Source of the DNA: Megalopta genalis
Lineage: Eukaryota > Arthropoda > Insecta > Hymenoptera > Halictidae
DNA: 64,000 nt
Assembly: GCF_051020955.1 (NCBI RefSeq)
Contig: NW_027476331.1
Span: forward strand, 124,001 to 188,000
Direction of reading: 5' to 3'
Under the pieces are notes generated by a model. The model worked only from the letters and a program-made list of their open reading frames with translations, made no database searches and had not been told where the DNA came from. The position numbers and the translations under genes are program-made. Below, one piece after another: positions 1 through 13,170 of this stretch. The stretch's first letter is position 1. Each line of letters opens with the position of its first letter.

Positions 1-763
1 GAAGCTAATCCTTCTACTTCGCATTGATATTAATCTGATATTAATCTAAATAAAATATTGATATTAATCTAAATGATGTGTTTCGCATGGATTTGAAGCT
101 AACTCGTTTGTTTCGCATGCAGTTGAATCTAAACCATGTATATCCCAAGTATTTGAGCTAAACCATTTGTTTAGCATGGTTTCGAATATAAGCCTTCTAC
201 TTCGCATTCATTTGAAGCTAAATCATGTGTTTCGCATGGATTTGAAGCTAACTCGTTTGTTTCGCATGCTGTTGAACCTAAATCATGTATATTACAAGTA
301 TTTGAATCTAAACCATCTGTTTCGTGTGGATTCGAAGATCAGCCTTCTACTTCGAATTGATTTGAAGCTAACTCATTTGATTCGCTGAAATTTGAAGCCA
401 GCTCGTTTGTTTCGCATGCAGTTGAATCTGAATCATGTAATCCCAAGTATTTGAAGCTATTCCATTGGTTTCGCATGGAGTCGAAGATAAGCCTTCTACT
501 TCGCATTGATTTGAAGCTAAATCATGCGTTTCGCATGGATTTGAAGCTAACTCGTTTGTTTCGCATGCTGTTGCTGCTAAATCATGTATATAACAACTAT
601 TTGAAGCTAAACCATCTGTTTCGTGTGGATTCGAAGATCAGCCTTCTACTTCGCATTGATTTGAAGCTAAATCATGTGTTTCGCATGGATTTGAAGCTAA
701 CGCGTGTGTTTCGCATGCAGTTGAAGCTAAATCATGTATATCACAAGTATTTGAAGCTAAACC
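1..763. repeat. Block alpha, copy 1
   Basis: This 763-bp segment recurs 1,502 bp downstream (1,503-2,265) and again 10,307 bp downstream (from about 10,317). It carries the 34-bp insertion near its left end. Translations of the three copies through this block are the same in every frame I compared, so the copies are identical or nearly so. After 763 this copy switches to block beta, whereas copies 2 and 3 stay alike for a further 100 bp. Confidence 0.93.
26..59. other. 34-bp AT-rich insertion, copy 1
   Basis: At this point a unit reads GATATTAATCT twice, then AAATAAAATATT, then GATATTAATCT again. The related site at about 12,673 has GATATTAATCT once followed directly by AAATGATGTG. The extra 34 bases (11 + 11 + 12) therefore look like a local slippage duplication with filler. 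No terminal inverted repeats or target-site duplication typical of a transposon are visible. Confidence 0.8.
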
Positions 764-1530
764 GTTTGATTCGCATGGATTTGAAGCTAAGCCTTCTACT
801 TCACATTAATTTGAAGATAACTCGTTTGTTTCGCATGCAGTTGAAGCTAAATCATGTATATCACAAGTATTTGTAGCAAAACCATTTATTTCGCATGGAT
901 TTGAAGATCAGCCTTCTACTTCGCATTGATTTGAAGCTGAATCCTGTGTTTCGCATGGATTTGAAGCTAACTCGTTTGTTTCGCATGCTCTTGAAGCTAA
1001 ATCAAGTATATCACAAGTACTTGAAGCAAAACCATTTGTTTCGCATGGATTCGAAGATAACCCTTCTACTTCGCATTGATTTGAAGACAAATCATGTGTT
1101 TCGCTTGGATTTTAAGCTAACTCGTTTGTTTCACATGCAGTTGAAGCTAAATCATGTATATCACAAGTGTTTGAAGCTAAACCATTTGTTTTGCATGGAT
1201 TCGAAGATAAGCCTTCTACTTCGCATTGATTTGAAGCTAAACCATGTGTTTCGCATGGATTTGTACCTAACTCGATTGTTTCGCTTGCATTTGAAGCTAA
1301 TTTATGTTTATCACAAGTATTTGAAGCTAAATCATTTTTTTCGCATGGATTTGAAGCTGAGCCTTCTACATCGCATTGATTGGAAGCTGAATCATGTCTA
1401 TCGCTTGAATTCGTAGCTAACACGTTTGTTTCACATGCAGTTGAAGCTGAATCATGTGTATCACAATTGTTTGAAGCTAAATCATGTGAGTCGCTTGGAT
1501 TTGAAGCTAATCCTTCTACTTCGCATTGAT
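736..1530. repeat. Block beta, copy 1
   Basis: This segment matches 8,885-9,676. The offset drops from 8,149 to 8,146 through three one-base deletions in the other copy. Shared private variants include CTTCACATTAATTTGAAG, ATTTATGTTTATCAC and ATCATGTGAGTCGC. It joins block alpha copy 1 on the left and block alpha copy 2 on the right, so 1-2,364 is a mosaic of two blocks that lie apart at 8.9-11.2 kb. Confidence 0.92.
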
Positions 1531-2364
1531 ATTAATCTGATATTAATCTAAATAAAATATTGATATTAATCTAAATGATGTGTTTCGCATGGATTTGAAG
1601 CTAACTCGTTTGTTTCGCATGCAGTTGAATCTAAACCATGTATATCCCAAGTATTTGAGCTAAACCATTTGTTTAGCATGGTTTCGAATATAAGCCTTCT
1701 ACTTCGCATTCATTTGAAGCTAAATCATGTGTTTCGCATGGATTTGAAGCTAACTCGTTTGTTTCGCATGCTGTTGAACCTAAATCATGTATATTACAAG
1801 TATTTGAATCTAAACCATCTGTTTCGTGTGGATTCGAAGATCAGCCTTCTACTTCGAATTGATTTGAAGCTAACTCATTTGATTCGCTGAAATTTGAAGC
1901 CAGCTCGTTTGTTTCGCATGCAGTTGAATCTGAATCATGTAATCCCAAGTATTTGAAGCTATTCCATTGGTTTCGCATGGAGTCGAAGATAAGCCTTCTA
2001 CTTCGCATTGATTTGAAGCTAAATCATGCGTTTCGCATGGATTTGAAGCTAACTCGTTTGTTTCGCATGCTGTTGCTGCTAAATCATGTATATAACAACT
2101 ATTTGAAGCTAAACCATCTGTTTCGTGTGGATTCGAAGATCAGCCTTCTACTTCGCATTGATTTGAAGCTAAATCATGTGTTTCGCATGGATTTGAAGCT
2201 AACGCGTGTGTTTCGCATGCAGTTGAAGCTAAATCATGTATATCACAAGTATTTGAAGCTAAACCATTTGATTCCCATGGATTTAAGGCTAGGCCTTCTA
2301 CTTCGCATTGATTTGGAATTATAATCATGTGTTTCGCTTGGATTTGAAGCTAACTCGTTTGTTT
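1512..2364. repeat. Block alpha, copy 2
   Basis: This is the second copy of the block. It matches 10,317-11,169 at a constant offset of 8,805 over about 853 bp, including the private variant GATTTGGAATTATAATCATG near 2,310. It matches copy 1 only as far as 2,265. The right end of the match is where CGTTTGTTTC here faces CGTTTGTTTT at 11,170. Confidence 0.93.
1528..1561. other. 34-bp AT-rich insertion, copy 2
   Basis: This is the same 34-bp insertion as at 26-59, carried within block alpha copy 2. It marks the join between block beta copy 1 and block alpha copy 2. Confidence 0.8.
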
Positions 2365-5347
2365 CGCATGCTGTTGAATCTAAATCATGTATATCACAAG
2401 TATTTGAGCTAAACCGTTTGATTCGCATGGATTTGAAGCTAAGCCTTCTACTTCGCATTGATTTGAAGATAAATCATGTGTTTCGCTTGGATTTGAAGCT
2501 CAGCCTTCTACTTCGCATTGATTTGAAGCTAAATAATGTGTTTCGCTTGGATTTTAAGCTAGCTCGTTTGTTTCACATGCAGTTGAAGATAAATCATGAA
2601 TATCACAAGTATTTGAAGCTAAACGATTTGTTTCGCATGGATTTGAAGATAAGCCTCCTACTTCGCATTGATTTGATGCTAAATCATGTGTTTCGCATGG
2701 ATTTGAAGCTAACTCGTTTGTTTCGCATGCAGTTGAAGTTAAATTATGTACATCACTAGCATTTGAAGGTAAACCATTTGTTTCTCATGGATTTGAAACT
2801 CAACATTCTACTTCGCATTGATTTGAAGCTATATCATGTGTTCCGCTTGGATTTTAAGCTAACTCGTTTGTATCACATGCAGTTGAAGTTAAATCATGTA
2901 TATCACAAGTATTTGAAGCTAAACGATTTGTTTCGCATGGATTTGATGGTATGCCCTCTACTTCGCATTAATTTGCAGCTAAATCATGTGCTTCGTATGG
3001 ATGTTAAGCTAACTCGTTTGTTTCACATGCAGTTGAAGCTAAATCATGTATATCACAAGTATTTGAAGCTGAACCATTTGTTTCGTATGAATAATAAGCT
3101 AAACCATGTGTTTCGCATGAATTTGGATCCAAATCATATGTTTTGTATGGATTTGAATCTAGCTCGTTTGTTTCTCCTGCATTGAAGCTAAATCATGTAT
3201 ATCAGAAGTATTTGAAGCTAAACCATTTGCTTCGCTTGGATTCGAAGATAAGCCTTCTACTTCGAATTGAATTGAAGCTAAATCATGTGTTTCGCATGGA
3301 TTTGAAGCTAACTCGTTTGTTTCGCATGCGGTTGAAGCTAAATCATGTATGTCACAAGTATTTGAAGCTAAACCATTTGTTTCGAATGGATTTGAAGATC
3401 AGCCTTCTGTTTCGCATTGATTTGAAGCTAAATCATGTGTTTCGCATGGATTTGAAGCTAACTCGTTTGTTTCGTCTGCGTTTGAAGATAAATCATGTAT
3501 ATCACAAGTATTTGAAGCTAAACCATTTGATGCGCATGGTTTGAAGCTAATCCTTCTACTTCGCATTGATTTGAAGTTAAATCATGTATTACGCTTGGAT
3601 TTGAAGCTCACTCGTTTGTTTCGCCTGCATTTGAAGGTATATCACTTATATTCGCCAGTATTTGAAGATAAATCATTCGTTTCGCATGCATTTGAAGCTA
3701 GCTTCCTACTTCGTATTGATTTGAAGCTAAATCATGTATTTCGCTTGGATTTGTAGCTATCTCGTTTGTGTCGCATGCAGTTGAATATAAATCGTGTGTA
3801 TCACAAGTATTTGAAGCTAAACCATCTGATTCGCATGGATTCGAAGCTAATCCTTCTGCTTCGCATTGATTTGACGCTGAATCATGTGTTTCGCATTGAT
3901 TTGTGGCTAAATCATGTGTTCCGCATGAATTTCAAGATAACTCGTTTGTTTCGCATGCAGTTGAAGCTAAATCATGTATATCACAAGTATTTGAATCCGA
4001 ATCATTCGGTTCGCATTGATGAGATGCCAAGCCTTCTACTTCGCATTGATTTGAAGCTAAATCATGTGTTTCGCATGGATTTGAAGCTAACTCGATTGAT
4101 TCGCATGCGGTTGAAGCTATATCACTTATATCGCAAGTATTTAAAGCTAAATCATTTGTGTCGAATGGATTTGAAGCTAAGCCTTCCAATTCGCATTGAT
4201 TTGAAGCTAAATCATGTGTTTCGCATGGATTTGAAGCTAACACGTTTGTTGTGAATGCATTTGAAGCTATATCACTTATGTTCGCAAGTATTTGAAGCTC
4301 AGTCAATTGTTTTGCATTGATTAGAAGTTAAGCCTTCTACTTCGCATTGAATTGAAGCTAAATCATGTGTTTCGCATGGATTCGAAGCTAACTCGTTTGT
4401 TTCGCATTTAGTTCAAGCTAAATCATGTATAAAACAAGTATTTGAAGCTAAACCAATTGTTTCGCGTGAATTCAACGATCAGCCTTCTGCTTCGCATTGA
4501 TTTGAAGCTAAATCATGTGTTTCGCATTGATTTGCAGCTAACTCGTTTGTTTCGCATGCAGTTGAAGCTAAATCTTGTATATCACATGTACTTGAAGTTA
4601 AACCATTTGTTTCGCATGGATTAGAAGATCAGCATTCTGCTTCGCATTGATTTGAAGCTGAATCATGTGTTTCGCATGGATTTGAATCTAACTCGTTTGT
4701 TTCGCCGGCAATTGAAGTTATATCACTTATATTCGCAAGTATTTGAATCAAAACCATTCGTTTCGCATGGATTTGAAGCCATACGTTCCATTTCGCACGA
4801 ATCTGTAGCTAAATCATGTGTTTCGCTTGGATTTGATGCTAACACGTTTGTTGCGCATACAGTTCAAGCTGAGTCATATATATCACAAGTATTTGCAGCT
4901 GAACCATTTGTTGCGCATGGTTTTGCAGCCAAGCCTTCTACTTCGCATTGATTTGAAGTTGAATCATGTGTTTCGCTTGAATTCGAAGCTAATACGTCTG
5001 TTTCACATGCAGTTGAAGCCAAATCATGTATATTACAAGTATTTGAAGCTGAACCATATGTTTCGCACGAATATTAAGCTAAACCATGTGTTTCGAATGA
5101 AAATGAAGCTAAATGATGTGTTTTGAATGGATTTAAAGCTAACTCGTTTGTTTCGCATGCAGTTGAAGCTAAATCAGGCATATCACAAGTATTTGAAGCT
5201 GAACCATTTGTTTCGCATGGATTTGTAGCTAAGCCTTCTACTTAGCATTGATTTTAAGCTGAATCGTGTGTTTCGCATGGATTTGTGGCAAGTCGTTTAT
5301 TTCGCCTGCATTTGAAGCTATGTCACATATATTCTCAAGCATTTGAA

Positions 5348-6239
5348 GCTAAACCATTTGTTTCGCATGGATTCGAAGATAACCCTCCTACTTCGCATTG
5401 CTTTGATGCTAAATCATGTGTTTCGCATGGATTTGAAGCTAACTCGTTTGTTTCGCATGCAGTTGAAGCTAAATTATGTATATCACAAGCATTTGAAGCT
5501 AAACCATTTGTTTCTCATGGATTTGATGGTATGCCCTCTACTTCGCATTAATTTGCAGCTAAATCATGTGCTTCGTATGGATGTTAAGCTAACTCGTTTG
5601 TTTCACATGCAGTTGAAGCTAAATCATGTATATCACAAGTGTTGAAGCTAAACCATTTGTTCTGCATGGATTCGAAGATAATCCTTCTACTTCGCATTGA
5701 TATGAAGCTAAATCATACGTTTCGCATGGATTTAAAGCTAACTCGTTTGTTTCGCATGCAGTTGAAGCTAAATCATGTATATCACAGGTCTTTGAAGCTA
5801 AACCATTTGATTCGCATGTATTTGAAGCTAACTCGTTTGTTTCGCATGCTGTAGAATCTAAATCATGTATATCACAAGTATTCGAATCGGAACCATTTGA
5901 TTAGCATGGATTCGAAGATTCTTCTTCGCATTGATTTAAAGCTAAATCATGTGTTTCGCATGGATTTGAAGCTTACGCGTGTGTTACGCATGCAGTTGAT
6001 GCTAAATCATGTATATCACAAGTATTTGAAGCAGAAACATTTGTTTCGCATGGGTTCGAAGATAAGCCTTCTACTTCGCATTGATTTGAAGCTAAATCAT
6101 GTCTATCGCAAGGATTTGAAGCTAACTCGTGTGTTTCGCATACTATTGAAGCTAAATCATGTATAACACAAATATTTGAGGCTAAACCATTTGTTTCGCA
6201 TGGATTCGAAGATCAGGCTTCTACTTAGCTTTTACTTGA
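5348..6239. repeat. 1.13-kb tandem repeat, copy 1
   Basis: About 0.89 kb here recurs at 6,480-7,374, at an offset of 1,132 at the left and slightly more to the right. Shared private variants include TGCTTTGATGCTAAATCATG, GATTTGATGGTATGCCCTC, CATGCTGTAGAATC, GCAGAAACATTTG and ATACTATTGAAG. About 240 bp (6,240-6,479) lies between the copies and is not part of the match. Confidence 0.88.
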
Positions 6240-6479
6240 TGTTAAATCATATGTTTCGCATGGATTTGAAGCTAACTCGTTTGTTTCGCATGCACTTGAA
6301 TCTAAATCATGTATATCACAAGTATTTGAAGCTAAACCATTTGTTTCGCATGGATTTGAAGATAACCTTTCTACTTCTCATTGATTTGAAGCTAAATCAT
6401 GTGTTTCGCATGGATTTGAAGCTAACTCGCTTGTTTCGCATGCTGTTGATGCTAAATCATGTATATCACAAGTATTTGA

Positions 6480-7374
6480 GCTAAACCATTTGTTTCGCAT
6501 GGATTCGAAGATAAGCCTCCTACTTCGCATTGCTTTGATGCTAAATCATGTGTTTCGCATGGATTTGAAGCTAACTCGTTTGTTTCGCATGCAGTTGAAG
6601 CTAAATTATGTATATCACAAGCATTTGAAGCTAAACCATTTGTTTCTCATGGATTTGATGGTATGCCCTCTACTTCGCATTAATTTGCAGCTAAATCATG
6701 TGCTTCGTATGGATGTTAAGCTAACTCGTTTGTTTCACATGCAGTTGAAGCTAAATCATGTATATCACAAGTGTTTGAAGCTAAACCATTTGTTCTGCAT
6801 GGATTCGAAGATAATCCTTCTACTTCGCATTGATTTGAAGCTAAATCATACGTTTCGCATGGATTTAAAGCTAACTCGTTTGTTTCGCATGCAGTTGAAG
6901 CTAAATCATGTATATCACAGTCTTTGAAGCTAAACCATTTGATTCGCATGTGTTTGAAGCTAACTCGTTTGTTTCGCATGCTGTAGAATCTAAATCATGT
7001 ATATCACAAGTATTCGAATCGGAACCATTTGATTAGCATGGATTCGAAGATCACCATTCTTCTTCGCATTGATTTAAAGCTAAATCAGGTGTTTCGCATG
7101 GATTTGAAGCTTACGCGTGTGTTTCGCATGTAGTTGATGCTAAATCATGTATATCACAAGTATTTGAAGCAGAAACATTTGTTTCGCATGGGTTCGAAGA
7201 ATAGCCTTCTACTTCGCATTGATTTGAAGCTAATCATGTCTATCGCAAGGATTTGAAGCTAACTCGTGTGTTTCGCATACTATTGAAGCTAAATCATGTA
7301 TAACACAAATATTTGAGGCTAAACCATTTGTTTCGCATGATTCGAAGATCAGGCTTCTACTTCGCTTTTACTTG
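6480..7374. repeat. 1.13-kb tandem repeat, copy 2
   Basis: This is the second copy of 5,348-6,239. It carries several small indels that copy 1 lacks, clustered at 7,190-7,345: GAAGAATAGCC for GAAGATAAGCC, GCTAATCATG for GCTAAATCATG, and CGCATGATTCG for CGCATGGATTCG. Confidence 0.86.
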
Positions 7375-7619
7375 AAGCTAAATCATGTGTTTCGCATGGA
7401 TTTGAAGCTAAGTCGTTTGTTTCGCATGCAATTGAGGCTAAATCATGCATATCACAAGTATTTGAAGCTAAACCATTTGTTTCGCAAGAATATTATGCTA
7501 AACCATGTATTTCGAATGAATTTGAAGCTAAGTCATGTGTTTCGGATGGATTTGAACCTAAATCGTTTGTTTCGCATGCAGTTGAAGCTAAATCATGTAT
7601 ATCACAAGTATTTGAGCTA

Positions 7620-9676
7620 AACCGTTTGATTCGCATGGATTTGAAGCTAAGCCTTCTACTTCGCATTGATCTGAAGCTAAATCATGTGTTTCGCTTGGAT
7701 TTGAAGCTAACTGGTTTGTTTCGCATGCAGTTGAAGCTAAATCATGTATATCAGAAGTATTTGAAGCTAAACCATTTGTTTCGCATGGATTCGAAGATCA
7801 GCCTTCTGCTTCGCATTGATTTGATGTTAAATCATATGTTTCGCATGGATTTGAAGCTATCTCGTTTGTTTCGCATGCACTTGAATATAAATCAAGTATA
7901 TCACAAGTATTTGAAGCTAAACCGTTTGATTCGCATGGATTTGAAGCTAAGCCTTCAACTTCGCATTGATTTGAATCTAAATAATTTGTTTCGCTTGGAT
8001 TTGAAGCTAAGTCTTCTACTTCGCATTGATTTGAAGCTAAATCATGTGTTTCGCATGGATTTGAAGCTAACTGGTTTGTTTCGCGTGCAGTTGAAGCTAA
8101 ATCATGTATATCACAAGTATTTAAAGCTAAACCATTTGTTTGGCATGAATATAAATCTAAACCATGTGTTTCGCATGAATTTGTTGTTAAATCATGTGTT
8201 TCGCTTGGCTATGAAGCTAACTCGTTTGTTTCGCCTGCAGTTGAAGCTAAATCATGTATATCACAAGTATTTGAAGCTAAACCATTTGTTTCGCATGGAT
8301 TTGAAGATCAGCCTTCTACTTCGCATTGATCTGAAACTGAATCCTGTGTTTCGCATGGATTTGAAGCTAACTCGTTTGTTTCGCATGCTGTTGAAGCTAA
8401 ATCAAGTATATCACAAGTACTGAAGCAAAACCATTTGTTTCGCATGGATTCGAAGATAACCCTTCTACTTCGCATTGATTTGAAGACAAATCATGTGTTT
8501 CGCTTGGATTTTAAGCTAACTCGTTTGTTTCACATGCAGTTGAAGCTAAACCATGTATATCACAAGTGTTTGAAGCTAAACAATTTGTTTTGCATGGATT
8601 TGAAGCTAAGCCTTCTACTTCACATTGATTAGAAGCTAAGTCATGTGTTTCGCATGGATTTGAAGCTAACTGGTTTGTTTCGCGTGCAGTTGAAGCTAAA
8701 TCATGTATATCACAAGTATTTAAAGCTAAACCGTTTGTTTGGCATGAATATAAATCTAAACCATGTGTTTCGCATGAATTTGTTGTTAAATCATGTGTTT
8801 CGCTTGGCTATGAAGTTAACTCGTTTGTTTCGCATGGATTTGAAGCTATCTCGTTTGTTTCGCATGCACTCGAATATAAATCAAGTATATCACAAGTATT
8901 TGAAGCTAAACCGTTTGATTCGCATGGATTTGAAGCTAAGCCTTCTACTTCACATTAATTTGAAGATAACTCGTTTGTTTCGCATGCAGTTGAAGCTAAA
9001 TCATGTATATCACAAGTATTTGTAGCAAAACCATTTATTTCGCATGGATTTGAAGATCAGCCTTCTACTTCGCATTGATTTGAAGCTGAATCCTGTGTTC
9101 GCATGGATTTGAAGCTAACTCGTTTGTTTCGCATGCTCTTGAAGCTAAATCAAGTATATCACAAGTACTTGAAGCAAAACCATTTGTTTCGCATGGATTC
9201 GAAGATAACCCTTCTACTTCGCATTGATTTGAAGACAAATCATGTGTTTCGCTTGGATTTTAAGCTAACTCGTTTGTTTCACATGCAGTTGAAGCTAAAT
9301 CATGTATATCACAAGTGTTTGAAGCTAAACCATTTGTTTTGCATGGATTCGAAGATAAGCCTTCTACTTCGCATTGATTTGAAGCTAAACCATGTGTTTC
9401 GCATGGATTTGTACCTAACTCGATTGTTTCGCTTGCATTTGAAGCTAATTTATGTTTATCACAAGTATTTGAAGCTAAATCATTTTTTTCGCATGGATTT
9501 GAAGCTGAGCCTTCTACATCGCATTGATTGGAAGCTGAATCATGTCTATCGCTTGAATTCGTAGCTAACACGTTTGTTCACATGCAGTTGAAGCTGAATC
9601 ATGTATATCACAATTGTTTGAAGCTAAATCATGTGAGTCGCTTGATTTGAAGCTAATCCTTCTACTTCGCATTGAT
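7620..9676. repeat. Region of interleaved 0.6-0.75-kb repeats
   Basis: Within this stretch 8,042-8,234 recurs at 8,641-8,833 (offset 599, markers AACTGGTTTGTTTCGCGTGC and TTTGGCATGAATATAAATC), and about 8,284-8,580 recurs at about 9,033-9,330. The period is therefore four to five HORs. The match at 8,641-8,833 ends at a join into a unit seen also at about 7,847 and 12,850 (TTTGAAGCTATCTCGTTTG). Confidence 0.75.
8885..9676. repeat. Block beta, copy 2
   Basis: This is the counterpart of 736-1,530. It is three bases shorter. The losses are in short runs: TTT to TT near 9,097, TTT to TT near 9,578, and GG to G near 9,644. The match ends at GCATTGAT, where copy 1 continues into the 34-bp insertion and this copy continues into a normal unit. 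Confidence 0.9.
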
Positions 9677-10316
9677 TTGAAGGTAAATCATGTGATACGC
9701 ATGGATTTGAAACTAACTCGTTTGTTTCGCATGCATTTGAAGCTAAATCATGTATATCACAAGTATTTGAATCTAAGTGATTTGTTTCGCATGGTTTCGA
9801 AGATTAGCCTTCTACTTCGCATTGATTTGAAGCTGAATCCTGTGTTTCGCATGGATTTGAAGCTAACTCGTTTGTTTCGCATGCACTTGAATCTAAATCA
9901 TGTGTATCGCAATTATTTGAAGCTAAACCATTTGATTCCCATGGATTTAAAGCTATGCCTTCTACTTCGCATTGATTTGGAGTTAAATCATGTGTTTCGC
10001 ATGGATTTGAATCTATCTCGTTCGTTTCGCATGCATTTGAATATAAATCAAGCATATCACAAGTATTTGAAACAAAACCTTTTGATTCGCATGGATTTGA
10101 AGCTAAGCCTTCTACCTCACATTGATTTGAAGCGAAATCATGTGATTCACATGGATTTGAAGCTAAGCCTGCTACATCGCATTGATTTGAAGCCACATCA
10201 TGTGTTTCGCATGGGTTTAGAGCTAACTCGTTATTTCGCCTGCATTTGGAGCTAAATCATGTATATCACAAATATTTGAAGCTAAACCATTTGTCTCGCA
10301 TGGATTCGAAGATAAG

Positions 10317-11169
10317 CCTTCTACTTCGCATTGATATTAATCTGATATTAATCTAAATAAAATATTGATATTAATCTAAATGATGTGTTTCGCATGGATT
10401 TGAAGCTAACTCGTTTGTTTCGCATGCAGTTGAATCTAAACCATGTATATCCCAAGTATTTGAGCTAAACCATTTGTTTAGCATGGTTTCGAATATAAGC
10501 CTTCTACTTCGCATTCATTTGAAGCTAAATCATGTGTTTCGCATGGATTTGAAGCTAACTCGTTTGTTTCGCATGCTGTTGAACCTAAATCATGTATATT
10601 ACAAGTATTTGAATCTAAACCATCTGTTTCGTGTGGATTCGAAGATCAGCCTTCTACTTCGAATTGATTTGAAGCTAACTCATTTGATTCGCTGAAATTT
10701 GAAGCCAGCTCGTTTGTTTCGCATGCAGTTGAATCTGAATCATGTAATCCCAAGTATTTGAAGCTATTCCATTGGTTTCGCATGGAGTCGAAGATAAGCC
10801 TTCTACTTCGCATTGATTTGAAGCTAAATCATGCGTTTCGCATGGATTTGAAGCTAACTCGTTTGTTTCGCATGCTGTTGCTGCTAAATCATGTATATAA
10901 CAACTATTTGAAGCTAAACCATCTGTTTCGTGTGGATTCGAAGATCAGCCTTCTACTTCGCATTGATTTGAAGCTAAATCATGTGTTTCGCATGGATTTG
11001 AAGCTAACGCGTGTGTTTCGCATGCAGTTGAAGCTAAATCATGTATATCACAAGTATTTGAAGCTAAACCATTTGATTCCCATGGATTTAAGGCTAGGCC
11101 TTCTACTTCGCATTGATTTGGAATTATAATCATGTGTTTCGCTTGGATTTGAAGCTAACTCGTTTGTTT
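10317..11169. repeat. Block alpha, copy 3
   Basis: This is the third copy, about 8.8 kb from copy 2. To its left lies a segment (about 10,130-10,344) that resembles about 12,475-12,690, including the variants GGGTTTAGAGCTAACTCG and ATTTGTCTCGC or ATTTGTCTGGC. That second site has the same GATATTAATCT sequence but lacks the 34-bp insertion. Confidence 0.92.
10333..10366. other. 34-bp AT-rich insertion, copy 3
   Basis: This is the same 34-bp insertion as at 26-59, carried within block alpha copy 3. Identical insertions in three blocks indicate one origin followed by block duplication, not three independent events. Confidence 0.8.
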
Positions 11170-13170
11170 TGCATGCACTTGAATATAAATCAAGCATATC
11201 ACAAGTATTTGATGCTAAACCAGTAGTTTCGCATGGATTCGAAGATCAGCCTTCTACTTCGCTTTTACTTGAAGCTAAATCATGTGTTTCGCATGGATTT
11301 GAAGCTAAGTCGTTTGTTTCGCATGCAGTTGAAGCTAAGTCATGTATATCACAAGTATTTGAAGCTAAACCATTGGATTCGCATGGATTTGAAGCTAGGC
11401 GTTCTACTTCGCATTGATCTGAAGCTAAATCATGTGTTTCGCTTGGATTTGAAGCTAACTGGTTTGTTTCGCATGCAGTTGAAGCTAAATCATGTATATC
11501 AGAAGTATTTGAAGCTAAACCATTTGTTTCGCATGAATATTAAGCTAAACCATGTGTTTCGCATGAATTTGTCGATAAATCATGTGTTTCGCTTATCTAT
11601 GAAGCTAACTCGCTTGTTTCGCCGGCATTTTAAGCTAAATCACGTATATCAGAAATATTTGAAGCTAAACCATTTGTTTCGCATTGATTCGAAGATAAGC
11701 CTTCTACTTCGCATTGATTTTAAGCTAAATCATGTGTTTCGTATTCATTTGAAGCTACCTCGTTTGTTTCGCATGCAGTTGAATCTAATTATGTATATCA
11801 AAAGTATTTGAAACTATACCATTTGATTCGCATGGATTTGAAGCTAAGCCTTCTACTTCGCATTGATTTGAAGCTAAATCATGTGTTTCGCTAGGATTTG
11901 AACCTAACTTGTTTGTTTCTCATGCAGTTGAATCTAAACCATGTATATCCCAAGTATTTGAAGCTAAACCATTTGTCTCGCATGGATTCGAATATAAGCC
12001 TTCTACTTCGCATTCATTTGAAGCCAAATCATGTGTTTCGCATGGATTTGAAGCTAACTCGTTTCTTTCGCATGCTGTTGCTGCTAAATCATGTATATTA
12101 CAACAATTTGAAGCTAAACCATCTGTTTCGTGTGGATTCGAATATCAGCCTTCTACTTCGCATTAATTTGAAGCTAAATCATGTGTTTCGCATGCATCTG
12201 AAGGTAACTCGTTTGTTTCGCCTGCATTTGAAGCTATATCACTTATATTGGCAAGTATTTGAAGCTAAATCTTTCGTTTCGGGTGGATTTAAAACTAAGC
12301 CTTCTACTTCACGTTGATTTGAACTTAATTCATGTTTTTCGCTGGATTTGAAGCTAACTCGATTGTTTCGCATGCATTTGAAGCTAAATGATGTATATCA
12401 CAAGTATTTGAGGCTAAACCATTTGTTTCGCATTGATTCGAAGATAAGCCTTGGTCTTGGCATTGATTTGAAGCTAAATCATGTGTTTCACATGGATTTG
12501 ATGCTAAGCCTGCTACATCGCATTGATTTGAAGCCAAATCATGTGTTTCGCATGGGTTTAGAGCTAACTCGTTATTTCGCCTGCATTTGGAGCTAAATCA
12601 TGTATATCACAAATATTTGAAGCTAAACCATTTGTCTGGCATGGATTCGAAGATAAGCCTTCTACTTCGCATTGATATTAATCTAAATGATGTGTTTCGA
12701 ATGGATTTGAAGCTATCTCGTTTGTTTCGCATGCACTTGAATATAAATCAAGTATATCCCAAGTATTTGAGCTAAACCATTTGTTTCGCATGGATTCGAA
12801 GATCAGCCTTCTGCTTCGCATTGATTTGATGTTAAATCATATGTTTCGAATGGATTTGAAGCTATCTCGTTTGTTTCGCATGCACTTGAATATAAATCAA
12901 GTATATCACAAGTATTTGAAGCTAAACCGTTTGATTCGCATGGATTTGAAGCTAAGCCTTCTACTTCGCATTGAATTGAAGATAGCTCGTTTGTTTCGCA
13001 TGCAGTTGAAGCTAAATCATGTATATCACAAGTATTTGTTGCTAAACCATTTGTTTCGCATGGATTCGAAGATCAGCCTTCTACTTCGCATTGATTTGAA
13101 GCTGAATCCTGTGTTTCGCATGGATTTGAAGCTAACTCGTTTGTTTCGCATGCTCTTGAAGCTAAATCAA

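Noticed and set aside
26..59. 34-bp insertion as a small transposon or a polyadenylation signal
   Set aside because: There are no inverted ends and no target duplication, the parts are copies of the adjacent GATATTAATCT, and AATAAA by itself in AT-rich DNA means little.
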